Shown here: positions 11,430 through 22,031 of the stretch, piece after piece | How the letters are laid out: each line of letters begins with the position of its first letter | How positions within the stretch are numbered: the stretch's first letter is position 1 | DNA from: Paulinella micropora | Taxonomy: Eukaryota; Cercozoa; Imbricatea; Euglyphida; Paulinellidae | Assembly (NCBI GenBank): GCA_019918135.1 | Contig: WBZZ01002414.1 | Location: forward strand, 122,501-186,500 | Reading direction: 5' to 3' | Length of the DNA: 64,000 nt | Position numbers and translations under genes: made by a program | Notes under the pieces: generated by a model | What the model was told of the DNA's origin: nothing | Databases searched by the model: none | Seen by the model: the letters and a program-made list of their open reading frames with translations, nothing else

Positions 11430-13185
11430 TCTTCTCCGTAACGCCATCATCAAACTTAACGTTGTGGGCTGGGAACCGTTTATTCCTCCTGACAACCGGG
11501 GCAGTCGGGGCAAGAGTAACTCCCTTCCGCAAAGTAGAATCCCACTCACCTCCATAAGTGGATTTAGCCCACTCTTCCCCGAAAGCCCGTGCCGGGATCT
11601 GAACGATTCTCCAGACAAAATGACTTTAAGTTTAGGTTTTCTCCCCCTCTTTCCCGCTACCCTGACACCTTTCTCCCCCTGATTCATGCTCCCTATATCT
11701 CGTGAAGACGGAGTAGGGGAAATGAGAGCAGGGAGATTACTGAAATCTTGACTTTTGACATCGTTTTCGTCACTATCGCTAGCAACGATCACCGAATCGT
11801 CATCACTTTCAGGTCCTTTCTGAGGTGTCATGGACGTAAGGGCGTTCTCTGTACTTTCACTATTGCTTGCAGCAACCACGGCAGGTGGGGTAGATGTACT
11901 ATGTGTAGCTACTGGTACGTCAAAGCTAACATTCTTTTTTGGTGGTGTGTTAACTGGGGACAGAACAGCAGAGGGTGTGGTCGATTTCCATCCAACCGAA
12001 AACATACCCTCCTCTGCTGTTCCTTCGAGGTCTTTGGAGGCCTCTCGCTTGCCCAGTCTCCATACATCGAACATAACATCCCGGACATTACCGTGTATTA
12101 TGCGCGCGACGGGATCATAAACACGATAATACCCGGTATTACGTTCGTAACCTAAAAGATAACTTTCTTTCCTCTCTCGCCTTTTGCCCCGTTGAGCCTT
12201 AACCTTCATCACTCCAGCACAACCCGTGGGTCGAAGGTGGTGTAGGTATGGTTTCCGGCTGTGAATGACTTCGAAAGGGGACTTACCCTTCAAGGGTCCT
12301 TTGGCTATCGGGAGGAGGTTGTTAATATAAGTGGCGTTTCTTTCCATCTCCGTCCAAAACTTTGGAGGGAGCTCAGCATCGCTGAGCATCGCCCTTGCAG
12401 GCCCACCATTGGTTTGGTGGGACCTCTCTATCTTTGAAACTGCCTGTTTCTCCGCGGTTGGAGCCTCAATTAAGATAGGCTGATTACATTAACCCACTCC
12501 TGAAAGGTATCATATCGACCATATTCTTGGTCACAGGTAATAAATTTGACTTTCCGGTTTGTATGTCTTTCGAAGAACGCAGCGGCCTTAATAAAAGACA
12601 CAAAAAATTCATTCTTATGACGTAAATAATAGTCGAGCTCGAAATTTGAAGCGAGACATTTGATAGTGAATTTGTATCGCTTACCATCCCATGAAATCGT
12701 ATTCCACCATCGTTGTGTATCCATTGAAATATGAACACCGGAATGACGTTCAACGATGTGATGGTTTTTGTGGAAATGAGGTGCTTTCTTTATCTTATTC
12801 CTTAAACAATACTCGCACTTCATGATCCTTTCTCGCCATCCTACCCCTACTATCTTCACCCCCATATAATGAGCCATTCTTTCCATAGCCTTCACCCCTC
12901 TATGTTTACACATTCGGTGGAAGACGGTGGCGTGTATATGCTCACTATGTGTGGGTCGGACAACAGGATTCAATGCTTTTGACATTTGCAACCAAGATCA
13001 TGTTCTTGAGTTCGTGAGGTGTGCGAACATACATCATTTGGCATGACCAAGCAACAAGCCAAACTCTGTGAACAATTGTCACCCTTCTCCGTATTTGTTT
13101 CACAAGACAACGGGACATATGATTTACTGTCGTGACACCCCTCACATAAACATGGGGCATCATTGCAACATACATCATTGTACAC
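11430..13185 (-). pseudogene. E1 integrase region
   Basis: Remnant of a copia integrase. An N-terminal His/Cys zinc region (HRMCKHRG and CEYCLRN), a catalytic-core-like stretch with SMDTQRW and CDQE, and a C-terminal part with the family motif LPPKFWTEMERNATYINN and LHHLRPTGCAG are seen. An acidic Ser/Thr-rich linker follows before RT. E4 has a closely similar integrase. Fossil. Confidence 0.82.
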
Positions 13186-13224
13186 GGGAAGGGTTGTTGA
13201 TTGTGTAGGACGGCGAGGGGGAAG

Positions 13225-13765
13225 TCAGAATGTGACGGTAGAGGATGATGATCCCTCTTTCTCTACCTTCACATTCTGCTTTTCGAGAGGGACTGGTTCG
13301 TATCGTTGATTTGGGTCTAGAGGGGGCATCCCCAGGGGATCAAAGACGAACAGGTTGTTGGGCAAAGATCTGCCTCTAGCTACAATCTGTTCCTCATCGA
13401 TATGGATTGGGGACTTGAGCACAAGCACTTGGTTGTTTTGATGGACTACTGCCAGTCCTTGTTTCAGCCAAGCCGAAGTGGCGACTAAACCGTAACTCAG
13501 ATGAGGGTTGTATGTCGTGTGTGAATCATACACCTGAACTGGTTCTCCGTTTGCTCCAGAAAGTTGCATTAAGACTTTCCCTTTGTACTCCGTCGTAATA
13601 CTCCCTTTCGCAATTTTAAACTTTTGAGGGTTATGCTTCAACCTCACGAATACATCCTTATGGGGTGATTGGGACTCACTAGCCCCACTATCGTCTACCC
13701 ACACCATCCCCGCCATAGTCTTTTCTGGTGTCTCTCCCTCATCTCCCTCGCTCTCATGAATCATT
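13225..13765 (-). pseudogene. E1 protease region
   Basis: Aspartic protease-like stretch with VDDSGASES near 13680, the D-S-G-A form usual in copia elements, followed by a region rich in hydrophobic strands. It lies between the spacer and the integrase, as expected. Fossil. Confidence 0.7.
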
Positions 13766-13819
13766 ATGGCGCAATCTTTCTCAGATGGGGGGGAGATGTT
13801 TGAGGTGGGGTTGGACGAT

Positions 13820-15660
13820 GTGTTAGGTCTTGATGGGGGGTATATCTCGTACGTTCTCCCCCTCTATCCCTATCCTTTGCCAGTATTCCCGGTATTCCAG
13901 TAATCGAGTTCTGAGATGAGGAAATGCCGCGACGAGCCCCCTCGCAAAAGGGTTTTTCCATTTATGGGCCATAGAGATAACGAAACATTCAATATCCACG
14001 TAGAATTCAAGATAGAAATCGTTAACTTCCCCGTCTCTTCCGGTAATAAGAGAATCCCTCACCTCTATCTCTCTAGCACCCTCTGCTAACGCACCGAACA
14101 GTCTATGTATCTCTCCAATAGATGGTATCTCTCCGTTTCCCCCTGTTATCACCATCTTCCCCTCATCCCATCTCCATGCAACCGTGGGGTCTCGCCTAAT
14201 CCTTTCTCTCTCTAACTCTCTCTCTCTCCCCTCGTACAACTCACTAGGTGCAAGACATGGTGAAGGTCTCTCTAACTCTCTCTCTTTCCCCTCGTACAAC
14301 TCGCTAGGTGCAAGGCGTGGTGAAGGGGAATTCGTGATACGACGAACAGACAATGGGCGTGCTCTTTTGTTCTCCCCCTCTCCTCCCCCTGCCTCATCCT
14401 CAACGCTCTTACCCATCTCTTTCTTAGAGTTTGAGCGTTGTACAGATGATGCAGTGGAAGAAGAGGAAGACTTTTGAGGAGTAGCATAAGAGATGATTGC
14501 GTCATCGTCTTCGTCTGTCATCGCCTCCCCCTCACTCCTCTCTCTTCTTTGGTTGTTTCCCCCTCAGCCTCAACGTTCTTACTCGTTTCAATGTTTGAGT
14601 TAGAAGGTTGTACAGTTGAAGTAGGGAGAGTATGTCTTGTGAAAGAAGATGATGAAGCGCTAGAACTATGAGAAGAGGCATGTCTAGGTGGTGATGTGTA
14701 TGAGGAAGATGACGTGAGAGGATCAGACTGAACAGGGGGGATATTTCATCTGTCCTAATCCACTGACGTATAATCCAGTCCATAGGGGCCACCATTAACC
14801 CGGAATGCCATGGTTTACCCCCCGCATTCAGCTGTGCCCTGACTACTGCTAATAAGTCTTCCCTATTTCGCTCACAGCTGATATGGTGGGAACAAAAATC
14901 ACAGCCCCGTTTTTCCATCCTCTGGGCACATTCGCCACCTGATTTGGTTTTGCCCCGGGCGGCCCCTAGCTTCCATGAATAACGTACATTGTTTGAGGTG
15001 AACCCTTCACACTGTTTCGAATTTGAAACAATGGTCGCTTCCCCTGATGGGGTGTGCCCACAGATTGAGCAACGGTCCATCGTCCTCACGTAAGTGAAAA
15101 TAAATAGAATTCCGGGACTTCATTAGGACCGTATCCTCCCTTGACACGGCGAAGCCCCCATCCCTCCTCCATAGGGTATATTACCCCAAGAGGTGTGGGG
15201 TCGCCCACCATGTCAAGAGAATTGACGAGACGGTTGTCTTTTCAGGAGAGGAATAAAAGGAGTAGATCGAAGACACGAGGGGGAGCAGACATTTCTTGTG
15301 CGTGCGTGTTGCTCTTTTCCTTCTTGTCCTCCAATTCTGATGTGTGGGGTGGCGGTGGTTGTTGTTCAAAAGAGGAAGTGGGTGGGGTGTTGTCGAGTGA
15401 GGGATTTGGTTCTTCTTCGTCCGTTTCCTCTCTCTTCATCATATTTATACTTAACATATGATTGATATACCCTATTTCCCCTACTCCCTCCTCAACTCCA
15501 TCCTCATCATGAGTACTAGACTCTTCGTCTGAATCATGAGCTTCGGACTCCTCTTCTTCTTCTTCAGAACTACCAGCAGAAGAGGAGTCAGAACCTCCTG
15601 CGTTCAGACTAATCGTCTTTGTCTTTGCTGTTTTCTTCTTGATGAAGTCAGATGATTTCA
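13820..15660 (-). pseudogene. E1 spacer with Cys/His-rich module
   Basis: Coding remnants between gag and protease. The 14530-15090 part has CSICGHTPSGE and then a cluster ending CDFCSHH, a CxxC and CxxHH pattern that suggests zinc binding. The 15240-15660 part is Ser/Glu/Asp-rich. The 13820-14520 part has a tandem pair of about 63-bp units near 14205-14330 (SELYEGKERELER and SELYEGRERELER). A comparable Cys/His module occurs at the same place in E4. Fossil. Confidence 0.5.
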
Positions 15661-16079
15661 ACTTCCTTTTCTCCTAAGGCTTCCCTACCTCTTTCTTCTG
15701 TCGCCTCATCTTTCTCTTCCCTTTACTGCCCTCCTTATTCTTATCTGTCCTAGTCAGACTCAGCTCTCCTACTCCTTTTGCTAAGTTGACTATTCTTGCT
15801 GCCTTCTTCCTTATGGGGCAATTCACCGGACATGTCCGTCTCGAGGGCACTCAGGAAGATTACAGGGGACAATGCAAATCTTGATTTGATGATCCCCATG
15901 ATAGTTGTAACAACCTTGGGATACCTTACCAGCTTGGTTTCCCATAAGGTTGACTGTTATGGGGTCGTTCTTAGTTCCCACACCAGATGAAGCTTTAGAC
16001 GAAAGGGAACGGAAACCGCCCCCTGACGAGTAAAGTTTCTTCATTTTGTTTTTGGATTCCTCTGTTTGAGCAACCTGTT

Positions 16080-17010
16080 CAATTAGTTTTTACAAAGGAT
16101 TCCCAACCCGGTCGTTCCTCCGGAAGGAGGCTGGTAACCTTGTTGCGAAAGCTGTCGAACTCGGTCATGTGTTCTATCTTTTTCATGACCATTTCTATCT
16201 TTACGAGTTCTGGGTATGGGACTTTCATGACTGACTCTTGATCAGCAATATTGCTGTGAAAGAGGGTCAACCAGGGTCTTACGTCTTGAACCTTTTTGGG
16301 GTAAGAAAGGTCAAGGAAGTCTTGTGTTTCTTTCCATTTAACAAGATCAAGACCTCCGTATCTCTTCCTCAGTGCCATGAAACATTCGACTCCATCTGAC
16401 CCCGCTGTTCTGATCACAGACATAGCTTCCTTGTCCTTAGAGCAGGACTGAATTAAAAGAGCAAAGATATCGGTTATGTTTCAGTCTATCTCTTTCTTCA
16501 ACCTGCTGGTAGTACTTAGTTGTAGCAAAAGATGCAATAAGGGGGTTTGGTCTAGATGCGGTAGTTAGTATAGGGACCGAACTCTCCTCAGGCTCTTTAT
16601 GCTCAGTAGTTTCTGTGGAGGGAGAAGGATCAGGCCAGAACTAGTTCTAACGTCTTGTTCCTTTTTGACAGGTAAGGCAGAACTGGAGGAAGAGCAGGTA
16701 GGTTCTTTCTTTACAGCAGCTGTAGGTTTCTTACTCTCTATCCTGTCCTGACTCTCATCCTTGCTATCTCCGGAAGGTGAAAGGGGTGGTTCAGTAGGTA
16801 GATTGAAAGAAACTGTCAGCTTTGCTTGTGTAAACAGAGGGTTTCGTTTGTGGGGAGGTAGCTTCCCTATCGCTAAGGGATCATAGATCGCCAAGACAGC
16901 AAAGAACCCATATTCCCAATTATCCCAATCTGGGTCTCTGCTGTTAAATGGCGGTGGGTCCACTTTAAACCCTCTGTTTATCGACATTCCAAACATGGCG
17001 TTTGCCATGT
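16080..17010 (-). pseudogene. E1 gag region
   Basis: Copia gag-like remnant. The minus strand starts MANAMFGMSINRGF near 17008 and includes ECFMALRKRYGG and PWLTLFHSN, the usual layout of copia gag (UBN2-type) before the spacer. It lies just inside the 5' LTR and leader. Fossil. Confidence 0.65.
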
Positions 17011-17219
17011 TGGACCAAAGTGCGGAAGGTAGGAGCTAAACTCAGCTACCAATAAAATCCTACAATTAAGTAGAAATGGAGGAATAGTTATTAGGGATGA
17101 AATGAGTTGATGTGTCTATGCTATGCTGTCTAGCCGATAGACACGTTTGTGGTGGGTGCCTTCTGCCTACCCACTGAATGATGTCGACTGCCTGCAGCAC
17201 GTCGATCCTCGCACTTTTC

Positions 17220-17505
17220 TGTTGAAGGCCTAATGTCTCTCTCCTTTCAGACTAAGTGCAACTGATTAAAGCTGTTGGCGCAGAGTTCGCTAATCAAGGC
17301 TGGATAACCTGTTAGACTACTGTTATTAATAAAGCAATCTATGATAGCAACTACACTCTTAACATACAACAACAACTTTAATGAGAAAAGGCGCCAACAG
17401 ACGCGCCACGTAACTTGACTGGCCGGATCATAAGTAACGGCTCTAACGACACCGTTACTCCGATACGGCCGGTCCATAACTATTAATTAATTATTAGTTC
17501 CAACA
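17220..17505 (-). repeat. E1 5' LTR
   Basis: 286 bases on the minus strand from TGTTGGAAC to TTCAACA, giving the TG...CA ends with short inverted termini typical of LTRs. The start is confirmed by the matching 3' LTR remnant at 8178-8244; the inner end is inferred from the inverted terminus only. Confidence 0.75.
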
Positions 17506-19274
17506 TTCATGCATATTCTACTTTCCCACACATAACACCGTAAGTTGGGTTGCACACAAATCCCCCCTTTTCCGGGCAAAATTTCCCATGATCCCTCCCA
17601 TGCTAAGTTGATGCCGGTACCCCCTATACCCACTTTTCGCAGCCCTTTCTCCACTCTTCTTCAAGTCCCCCACTTCCCTTCAAGTTCCCCAAACTCTATT
17701 TCCTCGATCCCCATTCCCCTTCAAGTTCCCCATGTTCCCCTCTACGCACTTCTGAACTGCGTCTGCATGTCTCGTCTAGTCAGGCAGTCAGTGAGCGTGT
17801 GATATGATCGAAACAGGCAGTAGTTCGTCTTATGGAAAACGCCCGCAAATATTATCGAAAATTTTGCCTTTTGACTTGGCGTGGTTCTGTTATCTTTTGC
17901 ACGCTACACCCGTCCCATTCGTCGACCCCTTTTTACGCCATGATGGCGTCATCTTTCCCCCTTGAAAAACCCCATTATTTCGATCCCGTTTCAAGTTCCT
18001 CGTGTAGCCCCCATCCCCCTTATATATCCCTCTGAGTACAAATCCGCCTGTTTGTCTGCCCATCCCGAAAAGGCGTCCCCCCTGACCCCCCTTGACCGAC
18101 CGACGTGTCTGTCTCAAAACTGCTTGTGTTCCATCTTCCCCTTGCAATTTCCTGTGAGTTTATCCCCATTACCTTCTGTTATGTCTACTCTCCCCCCCTC
18201 ATGTCTCCATGCCCCCAAATATGTCTTTTTCCGACCGAAGCCCCTTGTCTTCTGTGTCTGTTTTCATGCACCCCCAACCCAAGTCAGCATGAGACATTCG
18301 CTTTCCAACCCCAAAACCCATAAAAACACTTCATAAAAGGACAAGCAATCATGACTCAAACGTGAATGTTGTATGCCCGAATTGTTCCCCATAAATTTTC
18401 CCTTGTCTCGTAAACAAAATTGCCACAGACCCGAAAAGTCCGAAAGCTACAGCAACCCGTGTCTCATCATTAAAACAAGCTGAAAATACCCCCCTCTTTT
18501 AATAAAACCATTCCTCTTACATCCCTGCACATGATGCCCCTGTATGTCTGTTTACCTAATCAAAACTTTGAACATCCACACCCCATGAAACCCCAAATTC
18601 CCCGAGCTTGAGCTGTGAGCTGTCAATCCCCAAAACCCCTATTTCACAGCAACCCAGGCCCCGCTAAAAAACAACTCATGAGTAGCCCCCCAGCTCGAGA
18701 AAATCATGGCCGGGAGCCTACCTGTCTGCATACACCTGCACCCAAAACGTCTCAAGAAAAAGCATATATGCTCAGGAAGCGAATCAGTAGTTGAACTTGA
18801 AATTTTTCTCTCTATGCTTGAAGTTCCCTTGACACCGTGACAGCTTTTGCTCTGAAAATTTCCGAGAAACAGAGGAAAATTTCCGGCATACCCAGTCACG
18901 GTTGATTTTATTAGCGACTCCAGATTCAAGTGTTACAATAGTCGTATGATATTTAATAACAGATAACTGTCCTAACGATACGAAGACTGAGGAATACATA
19001 AAGTAGGGAGAGGCTCCGCACTACTGTGGAGCCTCCAGACTAAGGATAACCGACAGACAGGAACGGTACTGTCGGAAGTATTGCCACCAAATTATATACT
19101 GGGTGGGCCGGCATAATTGAAAATATAATGATATTGCATATAGGAGTCATCAGTGAAAAAAGTTTTAAGTATTAATATTAATACAATATGAAGAAAATCA
19201 TTCAAACTATAATAAAATAAAATAACAAGTTGTTGTTATATTATTAATAATAAGAATGAAAAAAGTTATAAGTA
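17506..19274. other. Intergenic region, pyrimidine-rich, no gene supported
   Basis: Contains several short open frames but none with recognisable protein features. The plus strand at about 17560-18330 is strongly C/T-rich, with the phrase CCCTTCAAGTTCCCC recurring near 17670-17730. Two adjacent hairpins lie at 19011-19075, and 19090-19270 is AT-rich. No gene called. Confidence 0.5.
19011..19075. repeat. Two adjacent perfect 7-bp-stem hairpins
   Basis: Hairpin 1 at 19011-19034: AGGCTCC pairs with GGAGCCT around a 10-base loop. Hairpin 2 at 19050-19075: CCGACAG pairs with CTGTCGG around a 12-base loop. They stand 15 bases apart in otherwise non-coding DNA. Function unknown; could be a small RNA, a terminator-like structure or an LTR remnant. 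Confidence 0.45.
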
Positions 19275-19418
19275 TTAAACGTGACCCAGCACGGCCACGG
19301 ACGACGGAGACCACGACGACAGATGTCGCAGCAGTTCCTCTGGCAGTGCGTTCAAATGCGCCACGAACGCGCCGGCATGCCCCAGCTTTTGTTTTTTCTT
19401 CACGGGAGCGCTGATCAT
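19275..19418 (-). pseudogene. Truncated F-box gene copy (47 codons)
   Basis: Partial duplicate of the F-box gene at 19661-20419. The block 19285-19411 is nearly identical to 20284-20410. The short frame starts MISAPVKKKQKLGHAG, keeps LPEELLRHL and stops just after VAVLG, about halfway through the F-box. Both copies lie in the same orientation about 1 kb apart, so unequal exchange or tandem duplication is likely. A very short product is possible but unlikely to fold as an F-box. Confidence 0.8.
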
Positions 19419-19660
19419 GGCTAGTGCTACCAAAAAAAAAGCCAGCACACGAGAAAAAAAAAACAACACCAAAGTGGATAAATAGTACGGCGTGGAGGAG
19501 AAGATGTCAAAAAAAAAGAAAAGAAAGGGGAGGGGAACGAAAAAGAAAAAAAGGGGGAAAAAACGAAAAAGAAAAGAAAAAAGAACAGCAAAAATCGGGA
19601 TTTTAATCATGATCCGTCTAGATTTGTCTGTCGACGCTGGCTCACCAAAAAAAAAATTAT

Positions 19661-20419
19661 CTATTGCAACTCTTTGCAGTAGAGACAGAATCGCTCGCCA
19701 TTCTGATAGACCCAGTGAGATCTCGCAGGCCCCGCCACACCTTTCTCGAGCAAGTCCGTCCAGGTAAAAAGTCCGCCGTCGTAGTCGGCATTCTTCATGT
19801 AGACATCTCCTAGCAAGTTGAGCATCTGCAGCGAGACCACTTGCTTCAGTACGGCATCGATCTCAGCGCGGCTCTGCACGAAGGATGTTGGGCTGTCGAG
19901 GACTTGTGACATAGAATCATTGTCTTGACCACATTGCCCGCACAGATCGTCGACGCCGTTGATCCACAGCCTGAACCCAATCTCGGTTGTTTTAGCCGAG
20001 AGGCTGCGGTGGAAGTAAAGTTCTAGAGTTGTCACGATAGGTCCCGCACAGTCGTAGCGTTGGCCGGTGTTAAGGAGGTTCAGGCAGCCACCTAGAGCAT
20101 AATCAACCCCGCCTTCGTAATAAAAGTTCCCGGTAACGCCGCTGAGGCGAAATTTGGTGTAACCTCCCTTGAGAGCCAGCGTTTCGACCGCGTCGCCCAC
20201 GGCCCCGCGCACGCTGGCAAGGCGGTCTTCCTGAGCTTCGGTCGCTAACGGAAGAAGATGTAGGCGGAGGCTGCGACAGGTCGTGCCCAGCACGGCCACG
20301 GACGACGGAGACCACGACGACAGATGTCGCAGCAGTTCCTCTGGCAGTGCGTTCAAATGCGCCACGAACGCGCCGGCATGCCCCAGCTTTTGTTTTTTCT
20401 TCATGGGAGCGGTTCGCAT
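19661..20419 (-). CDS. F-box domain protein, 252 aa
   Basis: Predicted substrate-binding subunit of an SCF-type ubiquitin ligase. The F-box lies at about residues 24-60 (LPEELLRHL, then VAVLGTTCRSLR). A basic stretch KKKQK lies at residues 7-11. The middle has no recognised repeat; the C-terminus has a CGQCG motif and ends with CLYC, so a small metal site is possible. Two starts are possible: the ATG at 20419, used here, or the one at 20404 (MKKKQK). No intron is visible. The 5' 127 bases are duplicated at 19285-19411. F-box assignment is firm; the substrate is unknown. Confidence 0.75.
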   Translation of the reverse strand: MRTAPMKKKQKLGHAGAFVAHLNALPEELLRHLSSWSPSSVAVLGTTCRSLRLHLLPLATEAQEDRLASVRGAVGDAVETLALKGGYTKFRLSGVTGNFYYEGGVDYALGGCLNLLNTGQRYDCAGPIVTTLELYFHRSLSAKTTEIGFRLWINGVDDLCGQCGQDNDSMSQVLDSPTSFVQSRAEIDAVLKQVVSLQMLNLLGDVYMKNADYDGGLFTWTDLLEKGVAGPARSHWVYQNGERFCLYCKELQ

Positions 20420-20429
20420 GGCTAGTACT

Positions 20430-20540
20430 AGCTAGTGTTCAAAAAACCGGAACAACAAAAACGAACAACAAAAGAAAAGCAGGATACAGTGGTGGAAGAT
20501 ATCACAAAGGTCAGGTTGGACAAAAAGGAGGGGGGCAAGG
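20430..20540. other. Upstream flank of the F-box gene
   Basis: About 110 bases of A-rich sequence directly before the F-box gene start on the minus strand. It presumably holds its promoter, but no clear element was seen. Confidence 0.3.
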
Positions 20541-20940
20541 GGTTCACACACGACTGTACACACGACTGTACACATATGACTGTACATGACTGTATATGAC
20601 TGTACACAAAACACACGACCGTACACAAAACACACGACTGTACACACAAACACACGACTGTACACACGACTGTACACACAAACACACGAATGTACACACA
20701 AACACACACAAACACGCGAATGTACACACAAACACACGAATGTACACACAAACACACACAAACACGCGACTGTACACACAAACACACGAATGTACACACA
20801 AACACACACAAACACGCGACTGTACACACAAACACGCGACTGTACACACAAACACGCACAAACACGCACAAACACACACAAACACACACACACAAACACA
20901 CACAAACACACACACACACACACACAAACACACGCAGAAC
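20540..20940. repeat. (CA)n-rich minisatellite with CGACTGTACA / CGAATGTACA units
   Basis: About 400 bases built from CACACGACTGTACA and CACACGAATGTACA units mixed with runs of ACACAAACAC. Six-frame reading gives long Thr/His or Val/Cys-rich frames that are products of the repeat, not genes. Confidence 0.9.
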
Positions 20941-21115
20941 GACACAGAACACGAATGTCTAAGGAATGATCCTGGACATGCACAGAAACAACATTTCTCA
21001 AGAACAGACACTCGACTATGCGCAGCACACACGCACCCAAATAGTCGCTTTCAGTTTTTGCTGTGAAACAAAAAAACCACGCATTATGTCGGCCCCCCCT
21101 CGACAGCCCATGGGG

Positions 21116-21193
21116 TTTTTCGCAATGTTGCCAACATTGTGTTTTTCGCAATGCTGCCAACATTGTGTTTTTCGCAATGCTGCCAACATTGTG
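21116..21193. repeat. Three tandem 26-bp units with palindromic core
   Basis: Units at 21116-21141, 21142-21167 and 21168-21193, each TTTTTCGCAATG(T/C)TGCC... ending AACATTGTG. The first unit has a perfect 17-base palindrome, CAATGTTG-C-CAACATTG; the other two carry one mismatch in it. Confidence 0.9.
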
Positions 21194-22031
21194 CATCTAA
21201 AATGCGCAAGGCGGCCCCCCTCCCTCTCCTTCCTTCCCACACACCTTCTCCATTTTTGCTCTGACCTTTTTATATTTTCTGTCTATTTATGCCCTGTGAT
21301 CTTTGGTAAGATTATAGAAAATTTGGCCATTGTTTACGTGTGCATGAAAAGTTTTCGTTGGACGTGAAACCGTGGTTGTTGTGATGAATCTGCGAATGCG
21401 TGTGTGAGATTTTGCGAAAGTGTGTCAGATTCTTTATGTCTATGTATATGTGAGTTTGCGAATGTGTGTATGTGTGTGTAAAGCCGTGTTTTCGTGTGTG
21501 TGTAAAGTAGTGTTTGTTTGTGTGTACATTTGGGATTTGCTAACGTGTGTGTGTGCGTGTGTGAGTTGGCGAAAATGTGTGTGTGTGTGAGTCGGCAAAA
21601 ATGTGTGCGCGTGTGTGTGTGTGAAGTTTGCGAAAATGTGTGTGTGTGTGTGTGAAGTTTGCGAAAATGTGTGTGTGTGCGAGTTTGCGAAAATGCGTGT
21701 GTACCGTCTTGTGTGTATACCGTCTTGTGTGTGTGTGTACGCTGTCGTGTTTATTGATTTTAAAATGCAATCGGTTTTGTTCAGCCGCGGAGAGAATGAT
21801 ATTGGAAATTACACGGTTGTCTTTTTTTTGCGTTTGCTTTCGGGAACGGTTCACACATCAAGAGGCCTAAGTAAAAAAGAAAAATATATACACACACAAA
21901 ATTCTGATAATTCTCTTTTCTTTCTCTTTTTTTTAGTGGTTCCGCGCCCACTTTCCCCCTCCTCCTCTCCCCTCCGAGTCCGATCTTTTTTTTCCTTCTT
22001 CTTTTTTGCGCTTCGCATTCATCTCACACCT
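21194..22031. other. Non-coding region with (TG)n-rich minisatellite
   Basis: 21400-21740 is a GTGT-rich minisatellite with the recurring phrase GTGAAGTTTGCGAAAATGTG and relatives. It is roughly the complement of the CA-rich array at 20540-20940. 21880-22020 is T/C-rich and directly precedes the gene at 22032. An open frame running through the minisatellite into that gene is judged to be chance. Confidence 0.75.

Larger units (their letters stand above)
8178..17505 (-). mobile_element. Ty1/copia-like LTR retrotransposon E1
   Basis: Decayed copia-type element about 9.3 kb long, read on the minus strand. Parts: 5' LTR 17220-17505, gag about 16080-17010, acidic and Cys/His-rich spacer about 13820-15660, protease about 13225-13765, integrase about 11430-13185, reverse transcriptase about 10070-10900, RNase H remnant about 9475-10070, non-coding 3' region 8253-9475, polypurine tract 8245-8252 and a short remnant of the 3' LTR. 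The order PR-IN-RT-RH defines copia. It is broken, with of the order of ten breaks. The LTR pair cannot date it because the 3' LTR is mostly missing; the coding decay suggests it is old relative to the LINEs. Confidence 0.88.

Noticed and set aside
17545-18336. Pro/Ser-rich short genes on the plus strand
   Set aside because: Overlapping short frames in C/T-rich DNA without domain, signal or preferred frame.
20540-20940. Telomeric repeat
   Set aside because: The units (CACACGACTGTACA) are irregular and internal, and do not match a known telomere motif.
20428-21066. Long Cys/Val-rich and Thr/His-rich open frames on both strands
   Set aside because: They consist of the CA-type minisatellite read in different frames; no stop codons occur because of the repeat unit, not because of selection.
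21603-22031. Upstream extension of the 319-aa protein by 143 codons
   Set aside because: It lies in the GTGT-rich minisatellite and a T-rich tract; the ATG at 22032 gives a normal protein start.
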